NCBI RefSeq assembly: GCF_000429845.1
Contig: NZ_KE386974.1
Location: 12,107 to 76,106, forward strand
DNA length: 64,000 nucleotides
Source of the DNA: Comamonas composti DSM 21721
GTDB lineage: Bacteria; Pseudomonadota; Gammaproteobacteria; Burkholderiales; Burkholderiaceae_C
Direction of reading: 5' to 3'
This document shows, piece after piece, positions 33,581-43,327 of this stretch. Below the pieces are notes generated by a model. That model did no database searches and was not told the origin of the DNA. It saw nothing but the letters and a program-made list of their open reading frames with translations. The translations under genes were made by a program, and so were the position numbers. How positions within the stretch are numbered: the first letter of the stretch is position 1; each line of letters begins with the position of its first letter.

Positions 33581-34813
33581 TCAAACCGCAGGCACGTCCT
33601 CGCCCGCACGCCTTTGCGCGGCGCGGCAGGCAGCAGCGGTGAACAGCACATCGGTGGAGGAGTTGAGCGCAGTCTCGGCCGAATCCTGCAGCACGCCGAT
33701 CACAAAGCCCGCGCCCACCACCTGCATGGCCAGGTCGTGGGGAATGTTGAACAGGCTGCAGGCCAGGGGAATCAGCAGCAGCGAGCCGCCGGCCACGCCC
33801 GAGGCGCCACAGGCGCAGATGGCCGACACCACGCACAGCAAAATGGCCGTGGGCAGATCCACGGCAATATTCAGCGTATGCGCGGCAGCCAGGGTCAGCA
33901 CGCTGATGGTGATGGCCGCACCTGCCATGTTGATGGTCGCTCCCAGGGGGATGGAGATGCTGTAGGTGTCCTCATCCAGATTCAGACGCTTGGCCAGGGC
34001 CAGATTGACGGGGATGTTGGCCGCCGAGCTGCGCGTGAAGAAGGCCGTGACCGCGCTCTCGCGCAGGCAGGTCAGCACCAGGGGGTAGGGGTTGCGGCGC
34101 GTCTGGGTCCAGACGATGAGCGGATTCACGACCAGTGCCACGATGAGCATGCAGCCCAGCAGCACGGCCAGCAGGTGCGCATAGTCGCGCAGCTTGTCCA
34201 GGCCCGACTCCGAGAACGTGCCCGCCACCAGGCCGAAGATGCCCAGGGGCGCGAGCCGTATCACGCCCTGTATGACGCGGGTGATGGCCTGGCCCAGGTC
34301 ATGCATCACCGCATGCGTGGCTTCGCTGGCATGGCGCAAGGCCAGGCCCAGGGCCACGGCCCAGACCAGAATGCCGATGTAGTTTCCGCTTTCCAGCGCA
34401 TGCACGGGGTTGTCGAACGCGCTTTGCAAGACGCTGAGCAAGACCTCGCTGATGCGACTGGGCGCGCCCTGCATGGCGGAGGCATTGCTGAACTCGATGC
34501 GCGAGGGGAACAGCATGCTGGCCAGCACGGCAATCACTGCCGCGCTGAACGTGCCCACGAGGTAGAGCATGAGCACGGGCTTGAGCTGGGTCGAGCGGCC
34601 GGGCTTGTGGTTGCAGGTAGCCGACAACACCAGCAGCAGCACCAGCACCGGGGCCACGGCCTTGAGGGCGGCAATGAACAGCGTGCCCAGCAGGCCGGCC
34701 TGGGCTGCGCCCTCGGGCCACAGCCAGGCCAGCAGGCCGCCCGCAGCCAAACCAGTGGCGATTTGCGCCACCAGGCTGGTGCGGGCCATCCAGTCGATGA
34801 GATTCTTGAACAT
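33581..34813 (-). CDS. sstT: Serine/threonine:Na+ symporter SstT
   Basis: About 410-residue member of the dicarboxylate/amino acid:cation symporter family. It matches SstT, including [50 protein letters not shown] and [59 protein letters not shown]. Eight transmembrane helices and two re-entrant loops are expected. I chose the ATG at 34813 ([12 protein letters not shown]); ATG 34843 is an alternative. It converges with the YbbA-like gene. Confidence 0.93.
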   Translation of the reverse strand: MFKNLIDWMARTSLVAQIATGLAAGGLLAWLWPEGAAQAGLLGTLFIAALKAVAPVLVLLLVLSATCNHKPGRSTQLKPVLMLYLVGTFSAAVIAVLASMLFPSRIEFSNASAMQGAPSRISEVLLSVLQSAFDNPVHALESGNYIGILVWAVALGLALRHASEATHAVMHDLGQAITRVIQGVIRLAPLGIFGLVAGTFSESGLDKLRDYAHLLAVLLGCMLIVALVVNPLIVWTQTRRNPYPLVLTCLRESAVTAFFTRSSAANIPVNLALAKRLNLDEDTYSISIPLGATINMAGAAITISVLTLAAAHTLNIAVDLPTAILLCVVSAICACGASGVAGGSLLLIPLACSLFNIPHDLAMQVVGAGFVIGVLQDSAETALNSSTDVLFTAAACRAAQRRAGEDVPAV

Positions 34814-35036
34814 GACAAAGAGCAGGTTGAGAGCGGCTGCCATCGCTGGAAGCCGCATGAATGGCGGGCCGAATGCGCTGGACTTGGGGCCAATCCAAGC
34901 CATGCCTCGGGCAAGCCGCGCAGTGTAGCGACTGGGGAAAAACCACTGATTTTTGTTTTTTCAATGCAGCGGTGGCTGTGGCCTGTGCGCGGACGCCTGG
35001 ACGATGGTTATTCAATTCGCAGGATAATCGCGCCCC

Positions 35037-35786
35037 ATGTCGTCTCCCAAAGTTTTGTTCGGCTTTCACGCCGTGGGCGTGCGCCTCAAGACCGCTCCCC
35101 AGTCCATCATCGAGATCTATTACGAGGCCACGCGGCGCGATGCGCGCATGCGCCAGTTCCTGGATCGAGCGCGCGAGGCCGGTGCACGCCTGATCGAGGC
35201 CGATGCACCGCGCATCGCCAAGCTCGCGGGCAGCCACGGCCATCAGGGCGTGGCCGCGCGTGTCGAGCCCGTGGCACAAATCCACTCGCTGGACGAGTTG
35301 CTGGAGCAACTGGAGGCTGATGGCGTGAGCAACCCGCTGCTGCTGGTGCTGGACGGCGTGACCGATCCCCACAATCTTGGCGCCTGCCTGCGCGTGGCCG
35401 ATGGCGCGGGTGCGCATGCGGTGATCGCGCCCAAGGACCATGCGGTGGGCGTCAATGCCACCGTGGCCAAGGTCGCCAGCGGCGCGGCCGAGACCGTGCC
35501 CTATTTCATGGTCACCAATCTGGCGCGCACCCTCAACGAGCTCAAGGAGCGCAATATCTGGATCATAGGCACCAGCGACGATGCGCCCAAAACCCTGTAT
35601 CAGGTGGACCTCAAAGGCCCGGTAGCCCTGGTGCTGGGTGCCGAGGGCGATGGCATGCGTCAGCTTACGCGCAAGACTTGCGACGAGCTGATTGGCATTC
35701 CGATGATGGGGGCGGTCTCCAGCCTGAATGTCTCCGTCGCCAGCGGCGTCTGCCTCTACGAAGCCCTGCGCCAGCGTACCGCTTGA
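35037..35786 (+). CDS. rlmB: 23S rRNA (guanosine-2'-O)-methyltransferase RlmB
   Basis: 249-residue SPOUT-class methyltransferase that methylates G2251 of 23S rRNA. The N-terminal substrate-binding domain starts with [14 protein letters not shown]. The SpoU domain has motif 1 [26 protein letters not shown], motif 2 [28 protein letters not shown] and motif 3 [20 protein letters not shown], which form the trefoil knot. The length is typical. No operon partner. The 256 bp that follow hold no gene that I can support. Confidence 0.95.
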   Translation: MSSPKVLFGFHAVGVRLKTAPQSIIEIYYEATRRDARMRQFLDRAREAGARLIEADAPRIAKLAGSHGHQGVAARVEPVAQIHSLDELLEQLEADGVSNPLLLVLDGVTDPHNLGACLRVADGAGAHAVIAPKDHAVGVNATVAKVASGAAETVPYFMVTNLARTLNELKERNIWIIGTSDDAPKTLYQVDLKGPVALVLGAEGDGMRQLTRKTCDELIGIPMMGAVSSLNVSVASGVCLYEALRQRTA

Positions 35787-36042
35787 TGCAGGCACGGCTC
35801 AAGGCCAGAGACGGGGGCAAGGGCCGCCTTCTCGTGTCGTTCCACTGATCCGGGGCAGGTGGCTGCGCAGACTGACTGAGAGCAGTCTCCAGCCCCAGTG
35901 TCTGCGTGGCCAGCGCGGGCGGGCGTAACAAAGCAGCCGTCCCCTCTTGTGACGTCACGCTCGGCACATCAGTCCTGATGACCTGGGTATGCGCCGCCCG
36001 GATGCCTTCAAGATCGATGCAGGTCTTTTGGGGAGGCTTGCA

Positions 36043-36660
36043 TTACACGATGGATTTCGTGAAGACCAGGGAGGCTCCGAGCGCGATCAGTGCGATACCA
36101 ATGCCTTTGTCGACAATGCCCTGTCGTTCAAGCATGCGTTGACGCATGGCAGGGGCAGCAAAAAACAGGGCGACAGCACTGAACCAAACCCAATGTGCCA
36201 GGGACATGAACAAGCCATAGGCGAAGTTATGACCTAGCGAGCTGTTGGGCTGCACGATTTGCGTATAGGTGGCCACGACGAACAACATGGTCTTTGGATT
36301 GAGTGCATTGGTGAAAAAGCCCATCAAGAAGGCGGCGGGCGCTGCAGGTGCTTTGCCCGATGCCTCTTCAAGGGAGAGTGCCGTGTTGTTGCTCAGGGAT
36401 TTGTAGCCCAGGTAGATGAGATACGCGGCACCTATGAGCTTCATGAGCATGAATGCGGCAGGCGAACTGGCAATCAGCATGGCAATGCCAAAAACGGTGT
36501 ACATCACATGTACTTGTACGCCGCAGGCGATGCCCAAAGCGGCTAGCAGCCCGATTCGGGGTCCGAAGGCATAGCTGTTGCGGATAACCATCGCAAAGTC
36601 GGGGCCGGGACTGATAACGGCCAGGACCGTGATGGTGGCTACGGCCAGCAGTTCATTCAT
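36043..36660 (-). CDS. LysE family amino-acid exporter
   Basis: 205-residue membrane protein with six hydrophobic helices and the LysE/RhtB signature ISPGPDFAMVIRNSYAFGPRIGLLAALGIACG near the N-terminus, then KLIGAAYLIYLGYKSL and FLMGFFTNALNPKTMLF. Such proteins export amino acids or derivatives. I chose the ATG at 36660 (MNELLAVATITV); the frame runs upstream but without membrane character. A LysR regulator diverges upstream, the usual pairing for inducible exporters. The region is AT-richer than its surroundings. Confidence 0.9.
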   Translation of the reverse strand: MNELLAVATITVLAVISPGPDFAMVIRNSYAFGPRIGLLAALGIACGVQVHVMYTVFGIAMLIASSPAAFMLMKLIGAAYLIYLGYKSLSNNTALSLEEASGKAPAAPAAFLMGFFTNALNPKTMLFVVATYTQIVQPNSSLGHNFAYGLFMSLAHWVWFSAVALFFAAPAMRQRMLERQGIVDKGIGIALIALGASLVFTKSIV

Positions 36661-36967
36661 TGGTTGAGTTCCGGGCAGACAGGACGGGAGTCGCGCCGGA
36701 GGTTTGGGGTGCGAATATTTTCGAAAGAAATCATCGAAAAATCCTGTTTGGCGATGATTTTGCACAGATTGAGGATTTCTATAGCATGACTTTGATATTG
36801 ATGTGGTTTTGCTATTTCGGCTGTGGATGCTGTCCTTTTATGCATATATTCCATGATGACTGAGCGATTTTATGAGGCAAATTTTTGAATGGCTCAATTA
36901 TTAAGGTGTTTAATGGTGCGGAAAAGCGATTTGTTTTGATGTTGATGTGATAGATTTCATCGTGCAT
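36661..36967. other. AT-rich divergent promoter region, lysE/lysR pair
   Basis: 307 bp without a gene. It is much richer in A and T than the window average and must hold the promoters for both divergent genes. No strong Shine-Dalgarno site or clear -10/-35 pair stands out. Confidence 0.5.
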
Positions 36968-37876
36968 ATGAAATCACCATCTCTTGCTTCATTTCGATTT
37001 TTCGAAGCTGCTGCGCAAACCGGTAGCTTTGTCAAGGCTGCGGAGTCTCTTCACGTCACGCACGGGGCTGTGAGTCGGCAGGTGCGGTTGTTGGAAGAAT
37101 CGCTGGGCGTAGAGTTGTTCGAGCGACGCAGCCGGGCTATTTTTCTCAATGCAGCGGGACGTTCTCTACACGCTGTTACTCATTCAGTTTTTGAACAGCT
37201 TGAAGGCGCGGTGTATCGGCTGCAGCAGATGGCGCAGGGCGAGACGCTTGTCGTTTCATGTGAGCCCACAATAGCCATGAAATGGCTGATCCCCCGGCTT
37301 CCTGGCTTTCACAAGAAAAATCCCGATATCCATATTCATCTTGTAGCCGCAGGCGGGCCTATTGATTTCTCGCGCAGTGGCGTGGATGTCGCATTACGTC
37401 GCGACGACTTTCACTGGAGTCCCGAAACGTATGCCGTCAAGATATGTGATGAATGGGTGGGACCGGTTAGCCGAAATGAGAAAGCCGCTGGAGCATCGCT
37501 GGATGGCGCGAAACTGCTGTATTCCGGGACTCGACCCAAGGCTTGGTCCGCCTGGCAGCGATCGGCTGGTGTCTCATTAAAGGGCAGTAGTCGAGTCGAT
37601 TATGAGCACTTTTATCTGTGCGTCCAGGCTGCAGTTTCAGGTCTGGGCGTGGCTATGGCATCATTTCTCATGGTGCAAGATGAGTTGCACAACGGGCAAT
37701 TGCACGCGCCTTACGGTTTTCTACGGGATGGCTCTGCCTACTACCTCTTATCACCGCAGCCATTGGAGCAGAGCGATAAGCACGCACGATTTCAGGAATG
37801 GTTAATGCAGGAGGTAAATTCGTGCTTGTCTGCGGTAGATAGTCCAGGGGCGTACGCAGGATCCAGCGCTGTTTGA
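36968..37876 (+). CDS. LysR family regulator (GcvA-like), divergent to LysE
   Basis: 302-residue LysR-type regulator of the GcvA subgroup, shown by SLASFRFFEAAAQTGSFVKAAESLHVTHGAVSRQVRLLEESLGVELFERR at the start, QMAQGETLVVSCEPTIAMKWLIPRLPGFHKKNPDIHIHL in the effector domain, and VDVALRRDDF. The ATG at 36968 (MKSPSL) is preferred; a GTG at 36947 in the same frame is possible. No ribosome site is obvious. It probably controls the divergent exporter. AT-rich codon use suggests that the pair was acquired together. Confidence 0.88.
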   Translation: MKSPSLASFRFFEAAAQTGSFVKAAESLHVTHGAVSRQVRLLEESLGVELFERRSRAIFLNAAGRSLHAVTHSVFEQLEGAVYRLQQMAQGETLVVSCEPTIAMKWLIPRLPGFHKKNPDIHIHLVAAGGPIDFSRSGVDVALRRDDFHWSPETYAVKICDEWVGPVSRNEKAAGASLDGAKLLYSGTRPKAWSAWQRSAGVSLKGSSRVDYEHFYLCVQAAVSGLGVAMASFLMVQDELHNGQLHAPYGFLRDGSAYYLLSPQPLEQSDKHARFQEWLMQEVNSCLSAVDSPGAYAGSSAV

Positions 37877-38012
37877 AAGCCTCTCCAGAAAATACCCATC
37901 TATGCCGCAAATCAGCAGCCCATGAAGCCGGTGCGGCCCAAGGCCATGGGCTCGCGAGCAAGAGCCGGCTCCTTCCTCTTTCGGGGGCCGATAAAGCAGC
38001 GCCCCAGGATGC

Positions 38013-38768
38013 TCAAAATCTGTACGTCGCACCGACCAAGGGCCCGCTCATGCTGAAGTCCAGCCGCTGCCCGCCGTCGCGGTAATTGACCTTGAGGTGG
38101 CGGTAGCCAAAGGACAGGTAAAGACTGTTTCTGATCTCGTAGTTCAGCGAGGCCATGATCTGCCAGGTGGAGTCCGATCCCACGCCGAAGCCACCGGCGT
38201 CCGCATAGACCAGGCTGGACCAGCGCGGGCCCAGGCTGTGATGCCAGCGCGCGGCGAGTATCGGATCGGCAAAGTGCTCACGGCTCTCGAAGCTGCCAAG
38301 CCCCGGCACCTGCACCCTGGCCTTGATGTCCCACAGGCGAACGCCGGCCATGAGATCCAGGCTGGAGCCGGTGCCCAGTGGGCGGTTGATGCCGCCGGTC
38401 AGCGTGAGCGCGGTCTGGCGCAGCCTGGTATTGGCCGTGAGGCCCAGGGGCAGGGAGGCCTTGTCGGACACCGAGGCATAGCTCAGATCACCTTGCAGCA
38501 CATACTGGCCCTGGCGCGCCGTGCCCGAGAGAAACAGGGCGGCATCCAGATTGGACAGCAGCTCCGAAAAGGACTCGTTCACATGGGCGGTAGGCGAGTT
38601 CGCGAGAGGACGCAGATGGCCGTTCATGCCCGTCATCCACAGGTAGGGCGTGAGCTGGTAGCGCCAGCCATTGCCGCCCTGGTCTGTCTGGTCGGCATGT
38701 GCCGAGGTGGTGGTCGCCGTGGCGCAAACGGCCAGCAGGGACAGGCCTGCCGCGTAGAGGTGTTTCAT
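38013..38768 (-). CDS. Predicted outer-membrane beta-barrel protein
   Basis: 251-residue protein with a signal peptide (MKHLYAAGLSLLAVCATATTTSAHA) and alternating beta-strand pattern. It opens with WRYQLTPYLWMTGMNG, a motif common in a family of uncharacterised barrel proteins, and ends in Phe (GATYRF), the usual C-terminal BAM recognition residue. Strands such as WSSLVYADAGGFGVGSDSTWQIMASLNYEI and SLYLSFGYRHLKVNY are clear. The function is unknown. It lies 32 bp downstream of the amidohydrolase on the same strand and may be co-transcribed. Confidence 0.78.
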   Translation of the reverse strand: MKHLYAAGLSLLAVCATATTTSAHADQTDQGGNGWRYQLTPYLWMTGMNGHLRPLANSPTAHVNESFSELLSNLDAALFLSGTARQGQYVLQGDLSYASVSDKASLPLGLTANTRLRQTALTLTGGINRPLGTGSSLDLMAGVRLWDIKARVQVPGLGSFESREHFADPILAARWHHSLGPRWSSLVYADAGGFGVGSDSTWQIMASLNYEIRNSLYLSFGYRHLKVNYRDGGQRLDFSMSGPLVGATYRF

Positions 38769-38800
38769 GGCTTGGGTACTTGTGGTGATGTTCTTGTGGT

Positions 38801-40168
38801 TCAGAGCGTGTTCTTGTGGATCTTGCCGTCCTTCATGATGAGGCGCAGGTTCTTTTCGGGATCGGCAAGAAAGTCCAGGCTGCGCACGGGGTCGCCATCG
38901 GCCACCAGGATGTCGGCATAGGCGCCGGGCGCGATGCGGCCCAGCGCATGGGGGTAGGGGTTGCGCGCGCCCGAGAGGGCCAGCAGTTCGCCGTTTCTGC
39001 CCGTGCCCTGGTGCAGTACGGTGAGCGGGTCGTAAAAGCGCGTGAGCTTGGCCAGTTGCTTGCCCTGGGTCTGGGCCGTCTTGGCGTTGAACAGCACGTC
39101 CGTGCCCCAGCCGGTCTTGATGCCGTATTTCTGCGCCATCTCATAGGCCTTGACCGTGCCCTGAGCCACCTGGCGCTGGCTTTCGCGGCGCGCGGCATCG
39201 GGGTAGGTGTTGCTGTCCTCGTCCTGCAAGAAGGGCTGCAGGCTCCACCACACGCCCTCATCACGCATCAGGCGCACGGACTCTTCATCGGCCAGCTGAC
39301 CGTGCTCTATGCTTTTCACGCCCGCACGGATGGCGCGCTGTATGCCCTTGGGCGTGTAGACATGGGCCATCACATAGGTGTTCCAGTCGGTTGCGGCCTC
39401 GACGCCGGTGCGCAGCTCGCGCTCGGAAAACTGCGTGCTGTCCAGCGGGTCGTAGAGCGAGGCCACGCCGCCGCCGGCCAGCATCTTGATCTGCGTGGCG
39501 CCGAGCATGAGCTGCTCGCGCACGCGGCGCAGCACCTCGGCTTCGCCGTCCGCAATCATGGCCACGCCCAGATTCTCGACCTGGGCCAGCGGGCCGTTGG
39601 CTGCGCGCGGCACATCGCTGCGCATGCGAAAGTCGCCATGGCCCGAGGTCTGGGAGATCATGGCGCCGCTGGGGTAGATGCGCGGGCCTGCAACCATGCC
39701 CTCGTCGATGGCGCGCTTGAGCGCATAGGCCGGCCCGCCCGCATCGCGCACCGAGGTGAAGCCGCGCATCAGCGTGCGCTGCGCCTCCTGGGCGGCGGCC
39801 AGGTAGAGGTAGCCCACGTCGGCCGTCATGGCCACCATCTGGGGAATGGCGGCCATCATGGTGTGCCAGTGGGCATCGATGAGGCCGGGCATGAGCAGCT
39901 TGCCCTGGCAGTCAATGATCTGGGCGCCTTCCACGCTTTCGCCGGCGGCGGGCAGGGCGGCAATGGTCCTGCCCTGGACCAGGACGTTGAGGCCGTTCTT
40001 CACGCTCTTGCCCGAGCCGTCGAACAGGCGCAGATTGGTCAGCAGCAGCGGCCTGTCGGAGGACTTGGGCTGGCCCTGGCTCGCGCTGCCCGTGCTCTGG
40101 GCCTGTGCAAAAGGCGCCATGGTGGCGGCCACGCCGCCGAGAAACATGCGGCGCGACATGTCGGCCAT
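38801..40168 (-). CDS. Exported metal-dependent amidohydrolase (imidazolonepropionase-like)
   Basis: About 455-residue amidohydrolase with a Tat-type signal (MSRRMFLGGVAATMAPFAQA) directing folded export. The metal-site pattern is PGLIDAHWHT (His-x-His), with later MAHVYTPKGIQRAI, SIEHGQLAD and KTGWGTDVL carrying the remaining metal ligands. The C-terminus returns to a small beta-domain (GAYADILVADGDP). I chose the start at 40168 (MADMSRRM) so that the Tat motif lies at the terminus; the frame is open to 40303. The last residues and stop fall in a fragment that matches the 13-bp start of the dispersed repeat. The substrate, perhaps a dipeptide or cyclic amide, is unknown. Confidence 0.85.
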   Translation of the reverse strand: MADMSRRMFLGGVAATMAPFAQAQSTGSASQGQPKSSDRPLLLTNLRLFDGSGKSVKNGLNVLVQGRTIAALPAAGESVEGAQIIDCQGKLLMPGLIDAHWHTMMAAIPQMVAMTADVGYLYLAAAQEAQRTLMRGFTSVRDAGGPAYALKRAIDEGMVAGPRIYPSGAMISQTSGHGDFRMRSDVPRAANGPLAQVENLGVAMIADGEAEVLRRVREQLMLGATQIKMLAGGGVASLYDPLDSTQFSERELRTGVEAATDWNTYVMAHVYTPKGIQRAIRAGVKSIEHGQLADEESVRLMRDEGVWWSLQPFLQDEDSNTYPDAARRESQRQVAQGTVKAYEMAQKYGIKTGWGTDVLFNAKTAQTQGKQLAKLTRFYDPLTVLHQGTGRNGELLALSGARNPYPHALGRIAPGAYADILVADGDPVRSLDFLADPEKNLRLIMKDGKIHKNTL

Positions 40169-40618
40169 GATCTTGCGGTACAGCAGCTCGCAGACCACGC
40201 TGCCGCAGTTGCAGGCTCGGGCGCGTATGGGGCCGGTTTTCCAGGACAGGTGATGTGTTTGGGCAAGCGCTTGCGCCATGGGCGGCTCCTCTGTGGCAGG
40301 CACGCAAAGGTGCTGCGATGTATGTGATTGTAAATTCGTGCGTAGAGATCGTGAACACGCTCTGAGACGACGTCGCAGAGCATAGGGCGGGCCTGCGCGG
40401 CTTCATGTAGGTCAAGTTCCTTCCAGCAAAGCCCGTCCGGGCCGCTGCGAAATTTCCTGATCGAGATCAATTCGTGGCCATCCCGTGCTGTGCTGGAGCG
40501 GCGGCGTTTTGCGGCCCCGGGTGGCTGCGCAGACCCTGCTTGTCGGTTATGGTGGCGGGTTGCGGCAAGGCCCGTGGCCGGGCCGCAGACTCGTCGAATC
40601 CAAGGAGCAACACAGACA
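40169..40618. other. 450-bp gap with repeat fragment
   Basis: No convincing gene. It holds the amidohydrolase's upstream region, the 30-bp repeat fragment at 40339-40368, and GC-rich sequence before the hydratase-like gene, whose AAGGAGC ribosome site lies just upstream of 40619. Confidence 0.5.
40339..40368. repeat. Fragment of the 185-458 element (right end)
   Basis: 30 bp matching the right end of the element at 185-458 with two mismatches in the core (TGCGTAGAGATCG...ACACGCTCTGAGAC). Sequence on either side does not match. Confidence 0.65.
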
Positions 40619-41722
40619 ATGACGCAGAACAACAACGAGGTGCTGGCCGAAGTGCGTGGCCAGCTGGGAATGATCACGCTCAACCGTGCCAAGGCCCTGA
40701 ATGCCCTGTCCCTGGGCATGGTGCGCGATCTGCTGGCCACGCTGCTGGCATGGCAAAAGGACGAGCGCGTGCTGGCGGTGGCGATTCGCGGCACGGGCAA
40801 GAACGGGCCTTTTGGCGCGTTCTGCGCTGGCGGCGACATCCGCTTCCTGCATGCGGCAGGCAGCAGCGGCAATCCCGAGCTTGAGGATTTCTTCACCGAG
40901 GAATACGCGCTCAACCACCTGATCCACGCCTTCGGCAAGCCCTACATCGCCTTCATGGACGGCATCGTCATGGGCGGTGGCATGGGCATCAGCCAGGGCG
41001 GCACGCTGCGCCTGGTCACCGGGAGCACCAAGATGGCCATGCCCGAGACGGCCATCGGCCTGTTCCCCGATGTGGGCGGCGGCTACTTCCTCTCGCGCTG
41101 CCCGGGTCGTGCGGGCGAGTGGCTGGCCCTGACCGGCGACACGATCGGTGCAGCCGATGCGCTGGCCCTGAATCTGGCCGATGCCCATCTGCCCGCCGAG
41201 CAGCAGGCCGATGTGTGGGAGGCGCTGGCCTCGGGCAGCTTCAAGAATGCGGCCGAGATCGAGGCCCTGGTCCGCTCACGCTGCACGCCAGCAGGCGAGC
41301 CCGCGCTGACCCCGGAGGTCCGCGCCGAGATCGACCGCTATTTCGCCCTGCCCACGGTGGCGGCCATGATCGAGGCGCTGGAGGCCGAGGGCGCGAGCGA
41401 ATGGGCCGCAAAGCAGGCGGCCACGCTGCGCAAGCGCTCGCCGCTGATGCTGCATGTGGTGCTGGAGCAGATCCGCCGTGCGCGCAACATGGACCTGGCC
41501 GAGGATTTGCGCATGGAGCGCGACATGGTGCGTCACTGCTTTTACCTGCGTCCCGGCGCGAGCGAGACCGTGGAGGGTATACGCGCCCTGGCCGTGGACA
41601 AGGACCACAGCCCCAGGTGGAGCCCGGCGCGCATCGAGGACGTGAGTGAGGGCGAGTGGCAGGCCTTCTTCGACAGCCCCTGGCCCGCGCATTCCCATCC
41701 GCTGGCCATGCTCAAGGACTGA
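40619..41722 (+). CDS. Enoyl-CoA hydratase/isomerase family, 3-hydroxyisobutyryl-CoA hydrolase-like
   Basis: 367-residue crotonase-fold protein. The oxyanion-hole segments FCAGGDIRFLHAAG and MDGIVMGGGMGISQGGTLRLVTGSTKMAMPETAIGLFPDVGGGYFLSR match the HIBYL-CoA hydrolase branch, which also has the long C-terminal helical extension found here (LRKRSPLMLHVVLEQIRRARNMDLAEDLRMERDMVRHC). The likely reaction is hydrolysis of 3-hydroxyisobutyryl-CoA in valine catabolism; a hydratase role cannot be excluded. The start at 40619 follows AAGGAGC. No pathway partners are adjacent. Confidence 0.85.
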   Translation: MTQNNNEVLAEVRGQLGMITLNRAKALNALSLGMVRDLLATLLAWQKDERVLAVAIRGTGKNGPFGAFCAGGDIRFLHAAGSSGNPELEDFFTEEYALNHLIHAFGKPYIAFMDGIVMGGGMGISQGGTLRLVTGSTKMAMPETAIGLFPDVGGGYFLSRCPGRAGEWLALTGDTIGAADALALNLADAHLPAEQQADVWEALASGSFKNAAEIEALVRSRCTPAGEPALTPEVRAEIDRYFALPTVAAMIEALEAEGASEWAAKQAATLRKRSPLMLHVVLEQIRRARNMDLAEDLRMERDMVRHCFYLRPGASETVEGIRALAVDKDHSPRWSPARIEDVSEGEWQAFFDSPWPAHSHPLAMLKD

Positions 41723-41826
41723 AGCTAGCGAAAAAATGAGCTGCCAGCGCTTGCCTCTGCTGGATTTCAGGTTCAAAACAATCTGAAATCAATACAGGGC
41801 AGGCGCTGGCAGCTCTTGTTTTTGCT
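41723..41826. repeat. AGCGCTT-family intergenic hairpin, long-loop form
   Basis: Between the convergent hydratase-like gene and smpB, the arms GAGCTGCCAGCGCTTGCC and GGCAGGCGCTGGCAGCTC pair across a loop that itself holds GATTTCAGGTT/AATCTGAAATC as a second hairpin. A- and T-runs flank it, so it is well placed as a bidirectional terminator. Confidence 0.78.
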
Positions 41827-41836
41827 GTGCCGCCGA

Positions 41837-42310
41837 TCAGCGGTTGCGGCTTTTCATCGCGCGCTCGACCTCGCGCTTGCCTTCGCGCTCCTTGATCACA
41901 TCGCGCTTGTCGTGCTCGGCCTTGCCCTTGGCCAGCGCGATATCGCATTTGACCAGGCCGTTCTTCCAGTGCAGGTTGACAGGCACCAGGGTGTAGCCCT
42001 TTTGCTCGACCTTGCCGATGAGGCGCAGTATGTCGTCCTTCTTCATGAGCAGCTTCTTGATGCGTGCGGCATCGGGGCTCACATGGGTGGAAGCGGTCTT
42101 GAGCGGGTTGATCTGGCAGCCCAGCAGGAATAGCTCGCCGTTCTTGATGACCACATAGCCATCGGTGAGCTGTACCTTGCCGCTGCGCAGGGCCTTGACC
42201 TCCCAGCCGTGCAGCACCATGCCGGCTTCGTGGCGTTCCTCGAAGAAATAATTGAAGATCGCTTTTTTGTTTTCCGCTATGCGCGAGGGTGTATCTGGTT
42301 TTTTTGCCAT
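41837..42310 (-). CDS. smpB: SsrA-binding protein SmpB
   Basis: 157-residue tmRNA-binding protein needed for trans-translation and ribosome rescue. Family blocks are [52 protein letters not shown] and the C-terminal basic tail [25 protein letters not shown], which mimics an mRNA in the empty channel. The divergent ratA-rnfH pair is 254 bp away, the same set of neighbours (smpB-ratA-ratB) as in E. coli. The tmRNA gene itself is not in the window. Confidence 0.96.
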   Translation of the reverse strand: MAKKPDTPSRIAENKKAIFNYFFEERHEAGMVLHGWEVKALRSGKVQLTDGYVVIKNGELFLLGCQINPLKTASTHVSPDAARIKKLLMKKDDILRLIGKVEQKGYTLVPVNLHWKNGLVKCDIALAKGKAEHDKRDVIKEREGKREVERAMKSRNR

Positions 42311-42564
42311 GGATGTTGAGGGTGGGTATGCCGCATTGTCCGGGCACTACCTACAATCGGGTGTCTGCTCCCGTAATGGAGCGATTCTAGTTTCTCCCGA
42401 TCCTTCTGGTTCCCAAGCCTGGTGAATGACCTGCCGAATGGTCCACGGCTTACGCAAACCCGGTTGAGGCAAGCTGCCGCTGCCATGATGCAGGCCAAGT
42501 CTTGCCGACCCTTGTGCGTGAGTCCTGTGACCCCTGGCAGGAGCCAAAGTCAGGCTCGCCCTGC

Positions 42565-43005
42565 ATGAAAAGTCTCAACAAATCCGTCCTCATCTGGTAC
42601 AGCCCCGAAGAAATGTTTGCCCTGGTAGCCGATGTGGCGAGCTACCCCGAATTCCTGCCCTGGTGCTCGCATGCGAGCGTGCTCGAGCAGGATGAACAGG
42701 GCATGACGGCCGAGGTGGGCATGTCCATGGGCGGCTTGCGCAAGTCCTTTGTGACGCGCAACGTGCACGAGGGCAAGCACACCATACGCATGCGCCTGGT
42801 CAAGGGCCCGTTCTCGCGGCTGGAGGGGCACTGGATCTTCCACCTCGTGGGCGACGGCTCGCAGCGTGCCTGCAAGGTCGAGCTGCAACTCGACTACGGC
42901 TTTGACAGCGCAACCCTGGGCGCGCTCATAGGCCCGATCTTCGACCGCATCGCGGGCAGCCTGGTCGATGCCTTCATCCAGCGCGCCGAGAAAGTCTATG
43001 GCTGA
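42565..43005 (+). CDS. ratA: RatA/Coq10-family START-domain protein
   Basis: 146-residue polyketide-cyclase/START-like protein. The conserved WYSPEEMFALVADVASYPEFLPWCSHASVLE opening, FVTRNVHEGKHTIRMRLVKGPFSRLEGHW and C-terminal FDRIAGSLVDAFIQRAEKVYG match the RatA/Coq10 family. In E. coli RatA was reported to block 70S assembly, while the mitochondrial homologue binds coenzyme Q, so either role is possible. It overlaps rnfH by 8 bases. I chose the start at 42565 (MKSLNKSV). Confidence 0.88.
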   Translation: MKSLNKSVLIWYSPEEMFALVADVASYPEFLPWCSHASVLEQDEQGMTAEVGMSMGGLRKSFVTRNVHEGKHTIRMRLVKGPFSRLEGHWIFHLVGDGSQRACKVELQLDYGFDSATLGALIGPIFDRIAGSLVDAFIQRAEKVYG

Positions 43006-43327
43006 GGGGCAGGGCGCGTTGCAGGTCACGCTGGCGCGCTCGCCGGGCCCGGGCCAGGTGGAGGAGCTGCAACTGCAGTTGCCGGCCGGCGCCACGCTCG
43101 GCGATGCCCTGCAGGCTGCGGGCTGGAGTCATGAAGGTCAGGCGGTCGGCGTCTGGGGCAGGGTGGGGGAGCCGGGCCAGCTGCTGCAGCCGGGCGACAG
43201 GGTGGAGATCTACCGCCCGCTGACCGTGGATCCCAAGGAAGCGCGCCGCACCCGCTTCGCGCGGCAGGGCGCACGTACCTCGGGGCTGTTTGCCAAGCGC
43301 AGGCCCAACAGCAAGCCCGGGTACTGA
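42998..43327 (+). CDS. rnfH: RnfH family protein (RatB/UPF0125)
   Basis: 109-residue beta-grasp (ubiquitin-like) protein. The blocks ALQVTLARSPGPGQVEELQLQLPAGATLGDAL and RVEIYRPLTVDPKEARRTRFARQ are typical of RnfH. It overlaps ratA and is surely co-translated. In E. coli the pair was described as ratA-ratB. Its molecular function is not settled. The stop codon is the first part of a GAACGTG palindrome at 43328. Confidence 0.88.
   Translation: MAEGQGALQVTLARSPGPGQVEELQLQLPAGATLGDALQAAGWSHEGQAVGVWGRVGEPGQLLQPGDRVEIYRPLTVDPKEARRTRFARQGARTSGLFAKRRPNSKPGY

Noticed and set aside
42565-43327. ratA-rnfH as a toxin-antitoxin system
   Set aside because: The RatA name suggests toxicity, but the pair is a conserved core neighbour of smpB, with domains of the Coq10 and ubiquitin-like families. 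No antitoxin function is supported by sequence.
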